The notes below the pieces were generated by a model, which was not told where the DNA came from, did no database searches, and worked only from the letters and a program-made list of their open reading frames with translations. A stretch of 64,000 nucleotides of DNA from Shouchella hunanensis (GTDB taxonomy: Bacteria > Bacillota > Bacilli > Bacillales > Bacillaceae_D), in the NCBI RefSeq assembly GCF_028735875.1, contig NZ_CP117834.1:2344001-2408000 (forward strand), read 5' to 3'. Numbering within the stretch: the stretch's first letter is position 1; each line of letters opens with the position of its first letter. The position numbers and the translations under genes are program-made. Shown in pieces: positions 7,510 through 16,050 of the stretch.

Positions 7510-8370
7510 ATGATGAAAAAATGGGTAGCAGTTGGAATGATTCCTATTAGCTTATTTTTACTAACCTATAGCCTTTTATTTTCTACAGTTGAAAAAACAT
7601 TGCTATTAGATGTAAATCAGAATAAATTATTAATTGACTCAGGCATTGATGAAGCTGTTCCTGTTGCAAGCATATCAAAGATGATGACAGAGTATCTCAT
7701 ATTGGAAGAAATCGAAAAGGGTACCGTTGATTGGAATGATCTTGTCCAAATAAGTGGTGAAGCAGCAGCGAAAGAAGGTGCGAACATTTCTCTATCAAAA
7801 GGAGATAACGTCCCCGTTCATGATTTATACATGGCGATGCTACTTCCATCCGCTAATAATGCAACAGTTGCGTTAGCTGAACATTTAGCAGATAGTGAAA
7901 AAGAGTTTGTGAAAAAGATGAACGAAAAAGCGAAAGAAATTGGGTTAACAAATTCCACGTTTGTTAACGCAACAGGACTGACAGAGTCAAATACAAAGAG
8001 CAATCAAATGAGTGCGCGGGATATTGCTGTGTTGGCGCAGGTGTTAATTACTCAATTTCCTGAGGTTCTGCAAGATACAGCAAAGTCATCTCACACCCTT
8101 ACATTTTCAGGTGAACGTGTTCATACAACCAATCATATGTTGACGACACCAGACCTTGCTTTTGATGGGTTGGATGGTTTTAAGACAGGCTATACCAATG
8201 AAGCGGGATATTGCTTCGTAGGGACGGCAAGTAGAGATGGACAGCGGTTTATTACAGTTGTATTAGGAACTGAAAACTATAATGCGCGTTTTGTAGAAAC
8301 ACAGAAGCTCTTATCTCTTGCTTTTGATGAGCCGTATACACCTCCTTTAGAAGCATCTCTTGACAGATAA
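7510..8370 (+). CDS. D-alanyl-D-alanine carboxypeptidase (peptidase S11, PBP5-like)
   Basis: The 286-residue protein has an N-terminal hydrophobic signal/anchor. All three penicillin-binding motifs are visible: SISK (serine nucleophile and lysine), SANN, and KTG in FKTGYTNEAG. Such enzymes trim the terminal D-Ala from peptidoglycan stem peptides outside the membrane. It is shorter than PBP5 or DacF (about 390-440) because it lacks the C-terminal beta domain and amphipathic anchor, so attachment is by the N-terminus. ATG 7510 is preferred: AGAAGGAG at 7493-7500 lies 9 nt before it, whereas TTG 7501 abuts the site. Confidence 0.88.
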   Translation: MMKKWVAVGMIPISLFLLTYSLLFSTVEKTLLLDVNQNKLLIDSGIDEAVPVASISKMMTEYLILEEIEKGTVDWNDLVQISGEAAAKEGANISLSKGDNVPVHDLYMAMLLPSANNATVALAEHLADSEKEFVKKMNEKAKEIGLTNSTFVNATGLTESNTKSNQMSARDIAVLAQVLITQFPEVLQDTAKSSHTLTFSGERVHTTNHMLTTPDLAFDGLDGFKTGYTNEAGYCFVGTASRDGQRFITVVLGTENYNARFVETQKLLSLAFDEPYTPPLEASLDR

Positions 8371-8511
8371 TGGCATGTGTAGCAAGCAGTATGGTACGAA
8401 TCGCTACATGCTCTATAAAGTGAAAAACAATGCGTTCGTAATGGTGAGCGTGATTAAGGTTATAATGAAATATGCTGGTGTCTTGGACACAACGGATCTA
8501 AAAGGAGGAAA

Positions 8512-9636
8512 ATGGCGTTGACTAGTCGGTATGTGGCTTTAGTTTTTAAAATGGTGATGTTGTTATTTATAAGTGGTTTTCTTACAAGCGTAGCTATTGC
8601 AGGGCTTTACTTCACGTATCAAGTGTCAGATTTAAACTACTATATAAATGTATTTGATCGAATTGCAGCAGCTTTTAACGCAACACTTAACTTTTATAGT
8701 TATGAATTATTCAATCTGATAAATGTATTATTCTTTGTCGGAATCGTCTTATCTATATGGTTCATTGGACACAGGTACATACACTACTTCGTGAAGATTG
8801 AAAAAGATCTTGGGCAGATGGCAGGTGGCGAGCTTTCGCAACGGATCGAGGTAAAAGAGAATCATGAACTAGGTCAATTAGCTAGACAAGTGAATCAATT
8901 AATTGAAAGGCTAGAAAACACTGTGCATGAAGAAAGAATTGCTGAGCAATCGAAAACAGAATTAATTACAAATGTATCACATGACTTACGAACACCTCTT
9001 ACTTCTATTATGGGCTACCTCGATTTAATCGAGAGAGATCAATATAAAGATGAAGTAACCTTACGCTATTTTACAGACATCGCCTATGATAAAACGAAGC
9101 AAATGAACTCAATGGTCAACGACTTATTTGAATACATCCGAACGAAAAACCCGAAGCTCATGTTAAATAAAGACTACATCGACCTGAAAGAAGTGATAAA
9201 GCAAATTGCTTCTCAGTTTCATTTGCAAATGGAAGAAGCGAAATTAAGCTTTAGAATGGATTTGCCAGATCAGGAAGTGAAGCAATATGTGGATGGAGAA
9301 AAGCTTTCGCGCGTACTTGAAAACATTATCGGAAATGCAATCAAGTATGGAGCTGACGCACCGTTTATTGACATTACTCTTCATCAAGGCACGAAAGAAA
9401 CGGAAATGGAAATTCGAAATTACGGGGAACCTATTGCTCAGTCTGAGATTCCGTTTATCTTTGAAAGATTCTACCGAGTGGATCAATCTCGTTCAAAAGA
9501 CACTGGGGGTTCTGGATTAGGATTAGCCATTGCAAAGAATATTGTCGAGCTACACGAGGGTGAAATTCGTGTAACTAGTGATTTAGAAGGAACGGCATTT
9601 TCTATCACCTTACCTATTGTACATAAGGAAGCGTGA
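8512..9636 (+). CDS. Sensor histidine kinase (HAMP, HisKA, HATPase)
   Basis: The 374-residue kinase has two membrane helices (about 10-35 and 66-86) around a short external loop, then HAMP. The phospho-acceptor His157 lies in NVSHDLRTPLTS. The ATPase domain shows NIIGNAIKYG, FERFYRVDQSR and GGSGLGLAI. It resembles VanS-like kinases of bacilli. AAAGGAGG (8501-8508) is 3 nt before ATG 8512 but 9 nt before TTG 8518, so TTG may be the true start. TATAAT at 8461-8466 is a possible -10. The kinase precedes its regulator, the reverse of the usual order. The signal is unknown. Confidence 0.9.
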   Translation: MALTSRYVALVFKMVMLLFISGFLTSVAIAGLYFTYQVSDLNYYINVFDRIAAAFNATLNFYSYELFNLINVLFFVGIVLSIWFIGHRYIHYFVKIEKDLGQMAGGELSQRIEVKENHELGQLARQVNQLIERLENTVHEERIAEQSKTELITNVSHDLRTPLTSIMGYLDLIERDQYKDEVTLRYFTDIAYDKTKQMNSMVNDLFEYIRTKNPKLMLNKDYIDLKEVIKQIASQFHLQMEEAKLSFRMDLPDQEVKQYVDGEKLSRVLENIIGNAIKYGADAPFIDITLHQGTKETEMEIRNYGEPIAQSEIPFIFERFYRVDQSRSKDTGGSGLGLAIAKNIVELHEGEIRVTSDLEGTAFSITLPIVHKEA

Positions 9637-9777
9637 AAATTCTCTCATAGACGAAGGAACATCTCCTATATGGAGAGGACAAACATGCATGCACCCTTAC
9701 GAACGACCTAGCCTGTCAACTCGTAGGGAGTGCTTGTAGACGATATCCATCAACCCGCAAAAAGGATGTGAGCGAAT

Positions 9778-10467
9778 TTGTCTAAACAGATTTTAATTGT
9801 AGACGACGACCAAGATATAGCAAATCTCATTAACTTTTCTTTGAAAAATGAAGGCTTCAACACGGTAATGGCTAGCAATGGTGTGGAAGCAATGAAACAA
9901 CTGGAACAGCATCCTATTGATTTAATCGTCTTAGATGTAATGATGCCTGAAATGAATGGGTTGGAATTTTGCCAAGCCGTTAGACTGAGTCATAGCCTAC
10001 CTATTCTGATGATTAGTGCAAAATCGGAAGACATGGATAAAATTACAGGAATTATGACTGGTGCTGATGATTATGTTAGTAAGCCTTTTAACATTCTTGA
10101 GCTCGTTGTTCGTGTGAAGGCGTTAGTACGAAGAGCGTACTACTATCACGGCGCTCCAAAAGAAGGTGGCATCCTTGAGTTAGGCGATTTAACCATTGAT
10201 AAAAAGAAATATCAAGCTAGAGTGCATGGAAATGAACTGAAATTAACTTCTAAGGAATTTGATATACTATATCTCCTTGCTAGTCAAGCGGGCCAAGTGT
10301 TTGACTCAGAGACCATTTTTCAAAGCGTTTGGAAGGAAAAGTACTATGATTCAAATAACACTGTGATGGTGCATATAAGCAACTTGCGAGACAAGCTTGA
10401 AAAAGCGTTAGGGTATAAAGTCATTCAAACCGTCTGGGGAGTCGGCTACAAAATTGAATCTGTTTAA
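9778..10467 (+). CDS. Response regulator, OmpR/VanR family
   Basis: The 229-residue regulator has a receiver domain (VDDDQD acidic pocket, phospho-acceptor Asp53 in VLDVMMP, Lys in YVSKPF) and a winged-helix domain (about 130-227, ending TVWGVGYKIES). The start is TTG 9778, the only start compatible with the domain edge, with AAAGGATGTGAG before it. It is 141 nt after the kinase gene. That gap holds two small hairpins and no frame, so the pair is probably cotranscribed with spacing-dependent expression. Targets are unknown. Confidence 0.9.
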   Translation: MSKQILIVDDDQDIANLINFSLKNEGFNTVMASNGVEAMKQLEQHPIDLIVLDVMMPEMNGLEFCQAVRLSHSLPILMISAKSEDMDKITGIMTGADDYVSKPFNILELVVRVKALVRRAYYYHGAPKEGGILELGDLTIDKKKYQARVHGNELKLTSKEFDILYLLASQAGQVFDSETIFQSVWKEKYYDSNNTVMVHISNLRDKLEKALGYKVIQTVWGVGYKIESV

Positions 10468-10490
10468 GGCTCAATAAAAAAAGAAGTCCC

Positions 10491-10520
10491 TTGACTTCCA
10501 CATAAGAAAAGATCTATAGT
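10491..10520 (+). promoter_or_regulatory. Promoter of the mutS2-like gene leader
   Basis: TTGACT (10491-10496) and TATAGT (10515-10520) are separated by 18 bp. The transcript would start near 10527, leaving a leader of about 300 nt before the structural gene. Confidence 0.75.
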
Positions 10521-10562
10521 AGGTGTGTATTAACTATTGCACGTATAAAGGAGACAACTTTT

Positions 10563-10586
10563 ATGTATCTGGTGGTTCTTAACTAA
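10563..10586 (+). CDS. Leader peptide of seven residues (MYLVVLN)
   Basis: A perfect AAAGGAG (10547-10553) lies 9 nt before ATG 10563, and the frame MYLVVLN ends at TAA 10584. Its last codons (GTTCTTAACT, 10575-10584) are one arm of a 10-bp stem with 10661-10670. Ribosome position on this frame would therefore decide which structure forms, as in leaders of antibiotic-inducible ribosome-protection genes. Confidence 0.7.
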   Translation: MYLVVLN

Positions 10587-10700
10587 TCCATGAATTGGAT
10601 AGCTTGAAATGCGATTTTTCAGCGTACTGGTGACGCTTATTTTGTCATGGCATTTCAAGGAGTTAAGAACACGTTTACTAGTAAGAGTTGTCCTACTTGA

Positions 10701-10729
10701 AGTCTACCTACAATAGGTAGGTACTTTTT
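10701..10729 (+). terminator. Leader terminator 1
   Basis: AGT-CTACCTA (10701-10710) pairs with TAGGTAG-GT-ACT (10714-10725) around a CAA loop, with a two-base bulge, followed by TTTT. It lies within the leader, before the mutS2-like gene. Confidence 0.65.
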
Positions 10730-10769
10730 AAAGAGGCCGCTGTGAACGAGTGTTCAGAGCGGTCTCTTT
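10730..10769 (+). terminator. Leader hairpin 2
   Basis: AAAGAGGCCGCT (10730-10741) pairs with AGCGGTCTCTTT (10758-10769), 12 bp with one G-U pair, continued by TGAAC/GTTCA inside. The T tract is short (CTCTTTG), so it may be a weak terminator or a barrier that isolates the ribosome binding site. Confidence 0.6.
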
Positions 10770-10829
10770 GTCGTCTCTGGATAATCGTTCGCACAGTTCC
10801 TTATACAAGCAAAAAAGGAGGAAATGCAC

Positions 10830-12752
10830 ATGAAACAACAAACCTTAGAAGCGATAGGGTTTAATGATGTCCTTAAGGAGATGGCTGAGCATACGCGGAT
10901 GAATCGAGCACGTGAAACGATTCTTCAGATGAAGCCTCTACTGAATCAAAGTCAAATGGAGCACAGGATGACTGAAATAGAAGAGGCTATCCGTATTCTG
11001 ACCCGTAGCGGCAGTGTACCGATACACGTTGTAGATGATATTGCCCAAATGATTATGCAAGCAAAGAAAGGATTATTTATTCGCGCGGATCAATTTACAA
11101 GGGTGATTTCTTTTTTAGAGCATTGCGGCAAGTTAAAGCGGTTTATGAATGATAAACAGGAGATTGCGCCATTGGTGAGTAGCTATGCGTTTTCGATTGA
11201 TGATCTTTCACAACTAGAGGAACAACTTACCTCAGCCATTCGTAATGGTCAAGTTGATGAGTATGCGTCAAAAGAATTAAGTTACCTTCGTCGTCAGAAG
11301 AAAGTGGCTTTAGAACGATTAAAAAATAAAGTGGAGCACCTTGTAAATGGAGGGAAATACAAAAGCTTTTTGCAAGATAAGATGGTCTCCACACGCCAAG
11401 GTCGATACGTACTATCAATAAAAAAAGAATACCGTAATAAAGTAAAGGGTACGGTCCTTGATACATCAGCTTCCGGCTCAACATTGTTTATGGAACCGTC
11501 TGAAGTGAGCGATATTCAAGAAGAGGTGAGTTTGTACACCTATGCAGAGGAAGCAGAAGTAGAACGAATTTTATTCGAACTAACAGAAGCGTTATTAGCA
11601 CAAGAACAGACCATTTCTATTGCAATGGATGTCATGCATGAGTACGATGTGTTGTTTGCTAAAGCAAAATATTGTCGGGAAATAGAAGGAACAAAACCTT
11701 CTTTATCAGTCGATCGAACGATTAAGCTCATACGTGCTAGACACCCGGCCTTAGGTCGAAAAGCGGTTCCTTTGACGATAAGCTTTGGTGGAGCTGTTGA
11801 TCGTGCGTTAGTCATTACCGGACCGAATACAGGTGGAAAAACCGTAACATTGAAAACCGTTGGATTAGTAACTGCAATGGCACAGGCAGGATTGCTGATT
11901 CCTGCTGAAAAGGGTAGTCAGATTGGTATCTTCCAAACCATTTTTGTTGATATTGGTGATGGACAAAGTATGGAGGATAATTTAAGCACGTTTAGTTCAA
12001 GAATGGTTTCCATTATAGAGATATTACGAGAAGCTAATGATCGATCACTCGTCTTGCTTGACGAACTTGGCTCTGGTACAGATCCAAATGAAGGAATGGG
12101 CTTAGCCATTACAATTTTAAACCAGTTATATAAAAAAGGTTCCACCTTATTTGCTACGACCCACTATAGCGAAATGAAGAGCTTTGCTGACGACACAGAC
12201 GGCTTCATTAACGGCTCAATGGAATTTGATGTAGAAAGTTTACAACCAACATATCGGTTATTAATAGGTGAAAGTGGTAAAAGTCAGGCTTTTGAGATCG
12301 CACTTAAATTAGGCTTACATCCGAGTATTGTTGATGAAGCGCATCAAATTTCATATGGACAAAAGAGTTCCTATCAAGACCGCTTTTCTGCTGAGGCGCT
12401 TCAAAGCGAAGCGTTTCGCAAGCAAGTTATTTTTAATCGTCACGCAAATAAACAAAAAAAAGTCCTCGCTTCTGACGTGAAAGCATTCCAGCAAGGGGAC
12501 AATGTGACGATTCAAGCGACGAATGAAACCGCAATTGTTTATAAAGGCCCTGATGAAAGGGGGAACTATATCGTACAAGTTAAAGATGACAAGAAAACGA
12601 TTAATCATAAGCGCTTGACATTGCATATTTCAGCGGAAGAGCTGTATCCAGAAGACTATGACTTTGATATTATCTTTAAAAGCAAAACCTATCGGAAAGT
12701 CAAAAATGACCAGAGCCGCAAGCATATGGACGGTATTTGGTTAGAGGAATAA
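10830..12752 (+). CDS. MutS2-like ATPase lacking the Smr domain
   Basis: The 640-residue protein matches MutS2 through the core, clamp and ATPase domains: VDTS-like LDTSASGSTLFMEP, Walker A TGPNTGGKT (about 330-338), IGDGQSMEDNLSTFSS, and Walker B VLLDELGSGTD (about 408-418), then TTHYSEMK. A KOW-like segment (about 553-600) remains, but the long coil and C-terminal Smr nuclease domain of the 780-residue MutS2 are absent. MutS2 of B. subtilis binds collided ribosomes and splits them by ATP use. This paralogue may do the same without mRNA cleavage. ATG 10830 is 8 nt after AAAGGAGG; ATG 10824 is too close. Expression is set by the upstream attenuator. Confidence 0.85.
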   Translation: MKQQTLEAIGFNDVLKEMAEHTRMNRARETILQMKPLLNQSQMEHRMTEIEEAIRILTRSGSVPIHVVDDIAQMIMQAKKGLFIRADQFTRVISFLEHCGKLKRFMNDKQEIAPLVSSYAFSIDDLSQLEEQLTSAIRNGQVDEYASKELSYLRRQKKVALERLKNKVEHLVNGGKYKSFLQDKMVSTRQGRYVLSIKKEYRNKVKGTVLDTSASGSTLFMEPSEVSDIQEEVSLYTYAEEAEVERILFELTEALLAQEQTISIAMDVMHEYDVLFAKAKYCREIEGTKPSLSVDRTIKLIRARHPALGRKAVPLTISFGGAVDRALVITGPNTGGKTVTLKTVGLVTAMAQAGLLIPAEKGSQIGIFQTIFVDIGDGQSMEDNLSTFSSRMVSIIEILREANDRSLVLLDELGSGTDPNEGMGLAITILNQLYKKGSTLFATTHYSEMKSFADDTDGFINGSMEFDVESLQPTYRLLIGESGKSQAFEIALKLGLHPSIVDEAHQISYGQKSSYQDRFSAEALQSEAFRKQVIFNRHANKQKKVLASDVKAFQQGDNVTIQATNETAIVYKGPDERGNYIVQVKDDKKTINHKRLTLHISAEELYPEDYDFDIIFKSKTYRKVKNDQSRKHMDGIWLEE

Positions 12753-12828
12753 AGCCAACTCTGTTGAATGTGCTTGAGGAAAGACTGCAACAAGAAATGT
12801 TCAAAATTAGAACGAAGAGAAAAAAACG

Positions 12829-12903
12829 AAAGACGAATGACCATAGTGATAGGCTCCCTTCAATGTTAGGGTGCTGTTCATAGGAGTCATTCGTCTTTTT
12901 TAG
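12829..12903 (+). terminator. Terminator of the mutS2-like gene
   Basis: AAAGACGAATGAC (12829-12841) and GTCATTCGTCTTT (12886-12898) form a perfect 13-bp stem with a 44-nt loop that holds a small inner hairpin. A T tract follows. Confidence 0.75.
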
Positions 12904-12936
12904 TTGCATTAAATGCTTCTGTTTACGTCTTGTTTT

Positions 12937-14301
12937 TTATTGAGTTTGTAGTTGAATCTGATCTTGTTCAGCCAATGTTTTTAACGCAACGGTGTTAAGA
13001 AGGTTAACAGGCTTGTTATAGTGTGGTTGAAAGAAGAAATCGCTAAAAGCCAGGTCTTCAACGGTCATACCTTGTTGGATACAGACAGATAAGGTATTCA
13101 TGAGTTGAGTCTGGTCATTTTTACTCATAATCTGACCGCCAATTAGACGCATTGTCTCGTTTTCATACACAAGCTTAAGTCTGACTTCTGTTGCAGTTGG
13201 CATAAAGGTTGGTCGCTCATGATCAATAAGTGTTGTAGAGCGAACATCTAAACCGTACGTTGCCGCTGCATCTTCTGTAAGACCGGTTGATGCCATATGA
13301 AGGTCATAAAGCTTTAAGCCAGATGTTCCTTGTGTACCACGGTAACGAATGGTGGGTTGCATAATATTATAAGCAACAAGTGTGCCCATTTTAGTTGCGT
13401 TCGTTGCAAGTGGTATATAGGCATGGTGCTGCGCAGCATTGTGAAATACTGAGCAATTGTCCCCAGCCGCAAAGATCGAAGGGTCACTCGTTTGCATATA
13501 GTCATTTACGAGTAGTGCCCCATTGGATAACGTATCTAGTTCGTCTTTTACTAATTCCGTTTGAGGTCGAAAGCCAACACAGAGAATAACCAGGTCAACA
13601 TCATGGGTAGCCTTGCTTGTTTGAACAGACTTTACATAACCGTCATCATCGCCAACGAATGATTCTACTTTCTCATTAAGTGCCAATTGAATACCGTGAT
13701 TCGTTAACGTTTGTTCAACTTCATCTGTAAATTCACGATCCAAATACTTGTTTAAAACGCGATCAGAACCCTCGATAAATGTCACGTGCTTTCCGTAAGC
13801 TTCAAAGGCTTCAACTAGCTCTACACCAATGTAACCAGCCCCGATTACAGCAATGTTAGTAGCATGAGCCGCTTTCTTAATAATGTCTTGTGCTTGTGCA
13901 TAATTTTTGCAAAGCTGAATATGTTTTAACCCAATCCCTGAAATAGGTGGGACAATCGGCGTTGACCCAGTGGTATAAACTAGTTTGTCATAATGATCTT
14001 GCTTCGTTTCATTTGTTTCAAGGTTTTCAACAACAATGGTTTTTGCTTGTCGATTAATCGACAAAACGTTGTGATGAACGTGCATCGTTGCACCAAGGGC
14101 TTCTAACTCTTCTGGAGACGAATAGAATAGGTCTTCTGCATTCTTTACAACACCGCCAACATTTAGTGCAATCCCACAGGAAAGAAAGGAAACGTTGTTG
14201 TTTCGTTCGTAGACTGTAATGTCTGCATCAGGATGAAGACGGAGCAAATTTTTGACCGTTTGTGTTCCAGCGTGCGTACAACCAATAACGATAATTTTCA
14301 T
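12937..14301 (-). CDS. nox: NADH oxidase / CoA-disulfide reductase family flavoprotein
   Basis: The 454-residue protein of the peroxide-tolerant pyridine nucleotide-disulfide family starts MKIIVIGCTHAGTQT, where GCTHAG replaces the usual GxGxxG as in water-forming NADH oxidases. The single redox cysteine is in FLSCGIAL (about residue 42). The NAD-binding GAGYIGVELVEA and FAD-binding IFAAGDNCSV are present. It probably oxidises NADH with O2 to water through a cysteine sulfenate, using FAD; CoA-disulfide reductase is the alternative. TAGGAGG lies 9 nt before ATG. Three phased Rex/Fnr-like motifs upstream suggest control by NADH/NAD ratio or oxygen. Confidence 0.82.
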   Translation of the reverse strand: MKIIVIGCTHAGTQTVKNLLRLHPDADITVYERNNNVSFLSCGIALNVGGVVKNAEDLFYSSPEELEALGATMHVHHNVLSINRQAKTIVVENLETNETKQDHYDKLVYTTGSTPIVPPISGIGLKHIQLCKNYAQAQDIIKKAAHATNIAVIGAGYIGVELVEAFEAYGKHVTFIEGSDRVLNKYLDREFTDEVEQTLTNHGIQLALNEKVESFVGDDDGYVKSVQTSKATHDVDLVILCVGFRPQTELVKDELDTLSNGALLVNDYMQTSDPSIFAAGDNCSVFHNAAQHHAYIPLATNATKMGTLVAYNIMQPTIRYRGTQGTSGLKLYDLHMASTGLTEDAAATYGLDVRSTTLIDHERPTFMPTATEVRLKLVYENETMRLIGGQIMSKNDQTQLMNTLSVCIQQGMTVEDLAFSDFFFQPHYNKPVNLLNTVALKTLAEQDQIQLQTQ

Positions 14302-14323
14302 AGAAATAGCCTCCTAAGATATA

Positions 14324-14472
14324 TTGTGAAACACTGAGCAATTGTTTTTATACAGGATGTAGAGAAACATTCACTCCATCAATTTAACTTTGTGAAAAAG
14401 TGAGCAAATAGAAGTGATGTTCATTTCAGCTGCTTACAATGTAAGAATAACATATTGTGAAATGGTGAGCAA
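14324..14472 (-). promoter_or_regulatory. Three phased copies of an 18-bp motif upstream of nox
   Basis: TTGTGAAANNNTGAGCAA occurs at 14324-14341, 14390-14407 and 14455-14472, start-to-start 66 and 65 bp (about six helical turns). One half-site (TTGTGAA) is that of Rex; the other (TGAGCAA) departs from TTCACAA. The TGTGA half is also FNR-like. Minus-strand TATAAA at 14352-14347 puts the nox start inside copy 1. The rest of the 14302-14604 gap shows no gene. Confidence 0.6.
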
Positions 14473-14604
14473 GTAAAAGTTTGAAATGATTTAGTGGAAT
14501 GATTTATAGCCTGTATGTTCGATACGATCGTTTAATAGATGTGAAAACAGCTGTTGTTTTGGTACACTGGAGGAAGAGAATACTGTAATAAACTACATAC
14601 ACCT

Positions 14605-14692
14605 ACCACTAGGGGTGCGTCATGCTGAGAGAGACGATGAAGTCTTAACCCTTATGAACCTGATCTAGATGATGCTAGCGGAGGGAAGTGGT
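14605..14692 (+). promoter_or_regulatory. TPP riboswitch (THI element)
   Basis: The aptamer is intact: P1 arms ACCACT (14605-14610) and AGTGGT (14687-14692), then AGGGGTGC, GCTGAGA, AACCCTTATGAACC, TGATCTAGATGATGCTAGCG and GAGGGAAG. It binds thiamin pyrophosphate. The sequence after P1 (14686-14698) can alternatively pair with 14711-14722 as an antiterminator. Confidence 0.96.
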
Positions 14693-14715
14693 TGAGCAAT
14701 AGGTATGGTCTGTTC

Positions 14716-14746
14716 AACACTTCTTTTCATTAAGAAGTGTTTTTTA
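14716..14746 (+). terminator. Riboswitch-controlled terminator
   Basis: AACACTTCTT (14716-14725) and AAGAAGTGTT (14732-14741) form a perfect 10-bp stem followed by T. Ligand-bound riboswitch frees the left arm and stops transcription before ylmB. Confidence 0.9.
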
Positions 14747-14766
14747 TTTAAGGAGGCTGAGAAAAA

Positions 14767-16032
14767 ATGAAGGAACTATTGGAGCAAGTCGACTTACGCG
14801 AGGATGAGCTTATTGAACTAGTGAAGGCGTTAATTTCATTTCAAACACCAGCACCACCAGCACGAAATACAGTAGCCATTCAAACGTATATTGCCAATTA
14901 TTTAAAAGAAATGGGGATGTTTATTGACCAGTGGGATGTGTATGAAGGTGACCCGAATGTTGTCGGGACGTTAAAAGGAACAGACAGGGAGGCCTTTCAA
15001 AGTTTAATCTTAAATGGACATGTTGATGTGGCTGCTGTTGAAGAAGATGAAGAATGGGAGATGCCACCTTTTGCTGCAAAAGTAAAGGATCGGTCGATTT
15101 ATGGTCGTGGGGCTGCAGATATGAAAGGCGGACTTGCTGCCTGTTTGTTTGCGTTAAAGCTAGCTTCTGATCATGGCATTGAATTAAAAGGGGACGTCAT
15201 TTTACAGTCGGTTATCGGAGAAGAAGTAGGAGAAGCAGGGACAAAGCAATGCTGTGAACGAGGGTATAAAGCAGATTATGCCATCGTAGCGGACACGAGT
15301 CACTGTTCAATTCAGGGTCAGGGTGGTGTCATAACTGGATGGATTACGATTAAAAGCCCGACTACACATCACGACGGGACAAGACGCCAGCTTATTCACG
15401 CCGGTGGTGGTGTAAATGGGGCGAGCGCCATTGAGAAAATGGCAAAACTCATTACTGCTTTACAAGAGTTAGAGCGACATTGGGCAGTCACAAAGTCTTA
15501 TCCTGGTTTTCCGTCAGGGACAAACACCATTAATCCTGCGGTGATTGAAGGAGGAAGGCACCCCGCATTTATCGCGGATGAATGCCGGTTATGGATGACG
15601 GTTCATTTTTATCCAAATGAGTCGATTGAAGAGGTAACAAAAGAAATTGAAACACATCTTCTAGCGGTAGCAAAAGGAGATGTTTGGTTACGTGATCATT
15701 TACCACAATTTGAGTGGGGTGGAGAGTCAATGATTGTTGATCGAGGAGAAGTGTTTCCAGCGTTCTCTGTTGATAAAAAGCATCAAGGGTTTGCAGTTAT
15801 TTCAGAAGCGCATACAGCGGTCTTTAAAGAGCAACCGAAGGTCGATATGTCACCAACTGTGACAGATGGTGGGTGGCTGGCGGCTTATGGTATACCAACG
15901 ATTCTATACGGCCCGGGGAAATTAGCACACGCCCATGCAGTAAATGAAAAAATCGACATAGACGAACTGATTATGTACACAAAATCCCTTTTATCCTTTA
16001 TGGTACGTTGGTGCAACACACAAAAAAAGTAG
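14767..16032 (+). CDS. ylmB: Formylaminopyrimidine deformylase (thiamin salvage, YlmB type)
   Basis: This 421-residue M20-family metalloamidase has metal ligands in ILNGHVDV and GRGAADMKGG, catalytic Glu-Glu in VIGEEVGEAGT, and the late His in LAHAHAVNE. Placement behind a TPP riboswitch identifies it as YlmB, which removes the formyl group from N-formyl-aminomethyl pyrimidine made when thiamin decays in soil, so TenA can finish HMP salvage. The length agrees with B. subtilis YlmB. AAGGAGG lies 10 nt before the ATG. It stands alone; no uptake genes (thiXYZ) follow. Confidence 0.9.
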   Translation: MKELLEQVDLREDELIELVKALISFQTPAPPARNTVAIQTYIANYLKEMGMFIDQWDVYEGDPNVVGTLKGTDREAFQSLILNGHVDVAAVEEDEEWEMPPFAAKVKDRSIYGRGAADMKGGLAACLFALKLASDHGIELKGDVILQSVIGEEVGEAGTKQCCERGYKADYAIVADTSHCSIQGQGGVITGWITIKSPTTHHDGTRRQLIHAGGGVNGASAIEKMAKLITALQELERHWAVTKSYPGFPSGTNTINPAVIEGGRHPAFIADECRLWMTVHFYPNESIEEVTKEIETHLLAVAKGDVWLRDHLPQFEWGGESMIVDRGEVFPAFSVDKKHQGFAVISEAHTAVFKEQPKVDMSPTVTDGGWLAAYGIPTILYGPGKLAHAHAVNEKIDIDELIMYTKSLLSFMVRWCNTQKK

Positions 16033-16050
16033 CGATTTGCTACTTTTTTT
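16022..16050. terminator. Bidirectional terminator at the ylmB stop
   Basis: AAAAAAAGTAGC (16022-16033) and GCTACTTTTTTT (16039-16050) form a 12-bp stem that includes the ylmB stop codon. A and T runs on the two sides allow use from both strands. Confidence 0.85.

Larger units (their letters stand above)
10527..10823 (+). promoter_or_regulatory. Attenuator leader RNA upstream of the mutS2-like gene
   Basis: After the leader peptide the RNA folds into nested perfect stems: GTTCTTAACT/AGTTAAGAAC (10575-10584 with 10661-10670), CTTGAAATGC/GCATTTCAAG (10603-10612 with 10650-10659), AGCGT/ACGCT (10621-10625 with 10633-10637), and ATCCA/TGGAT (10586-10590 with 10596-10600). Two terminator-like hairpins follow before the gene. 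The architecture suggests ribosome-mediated transcription attenuation in response to translation inhibitors or amino acid supply. Confidence 0.7.
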
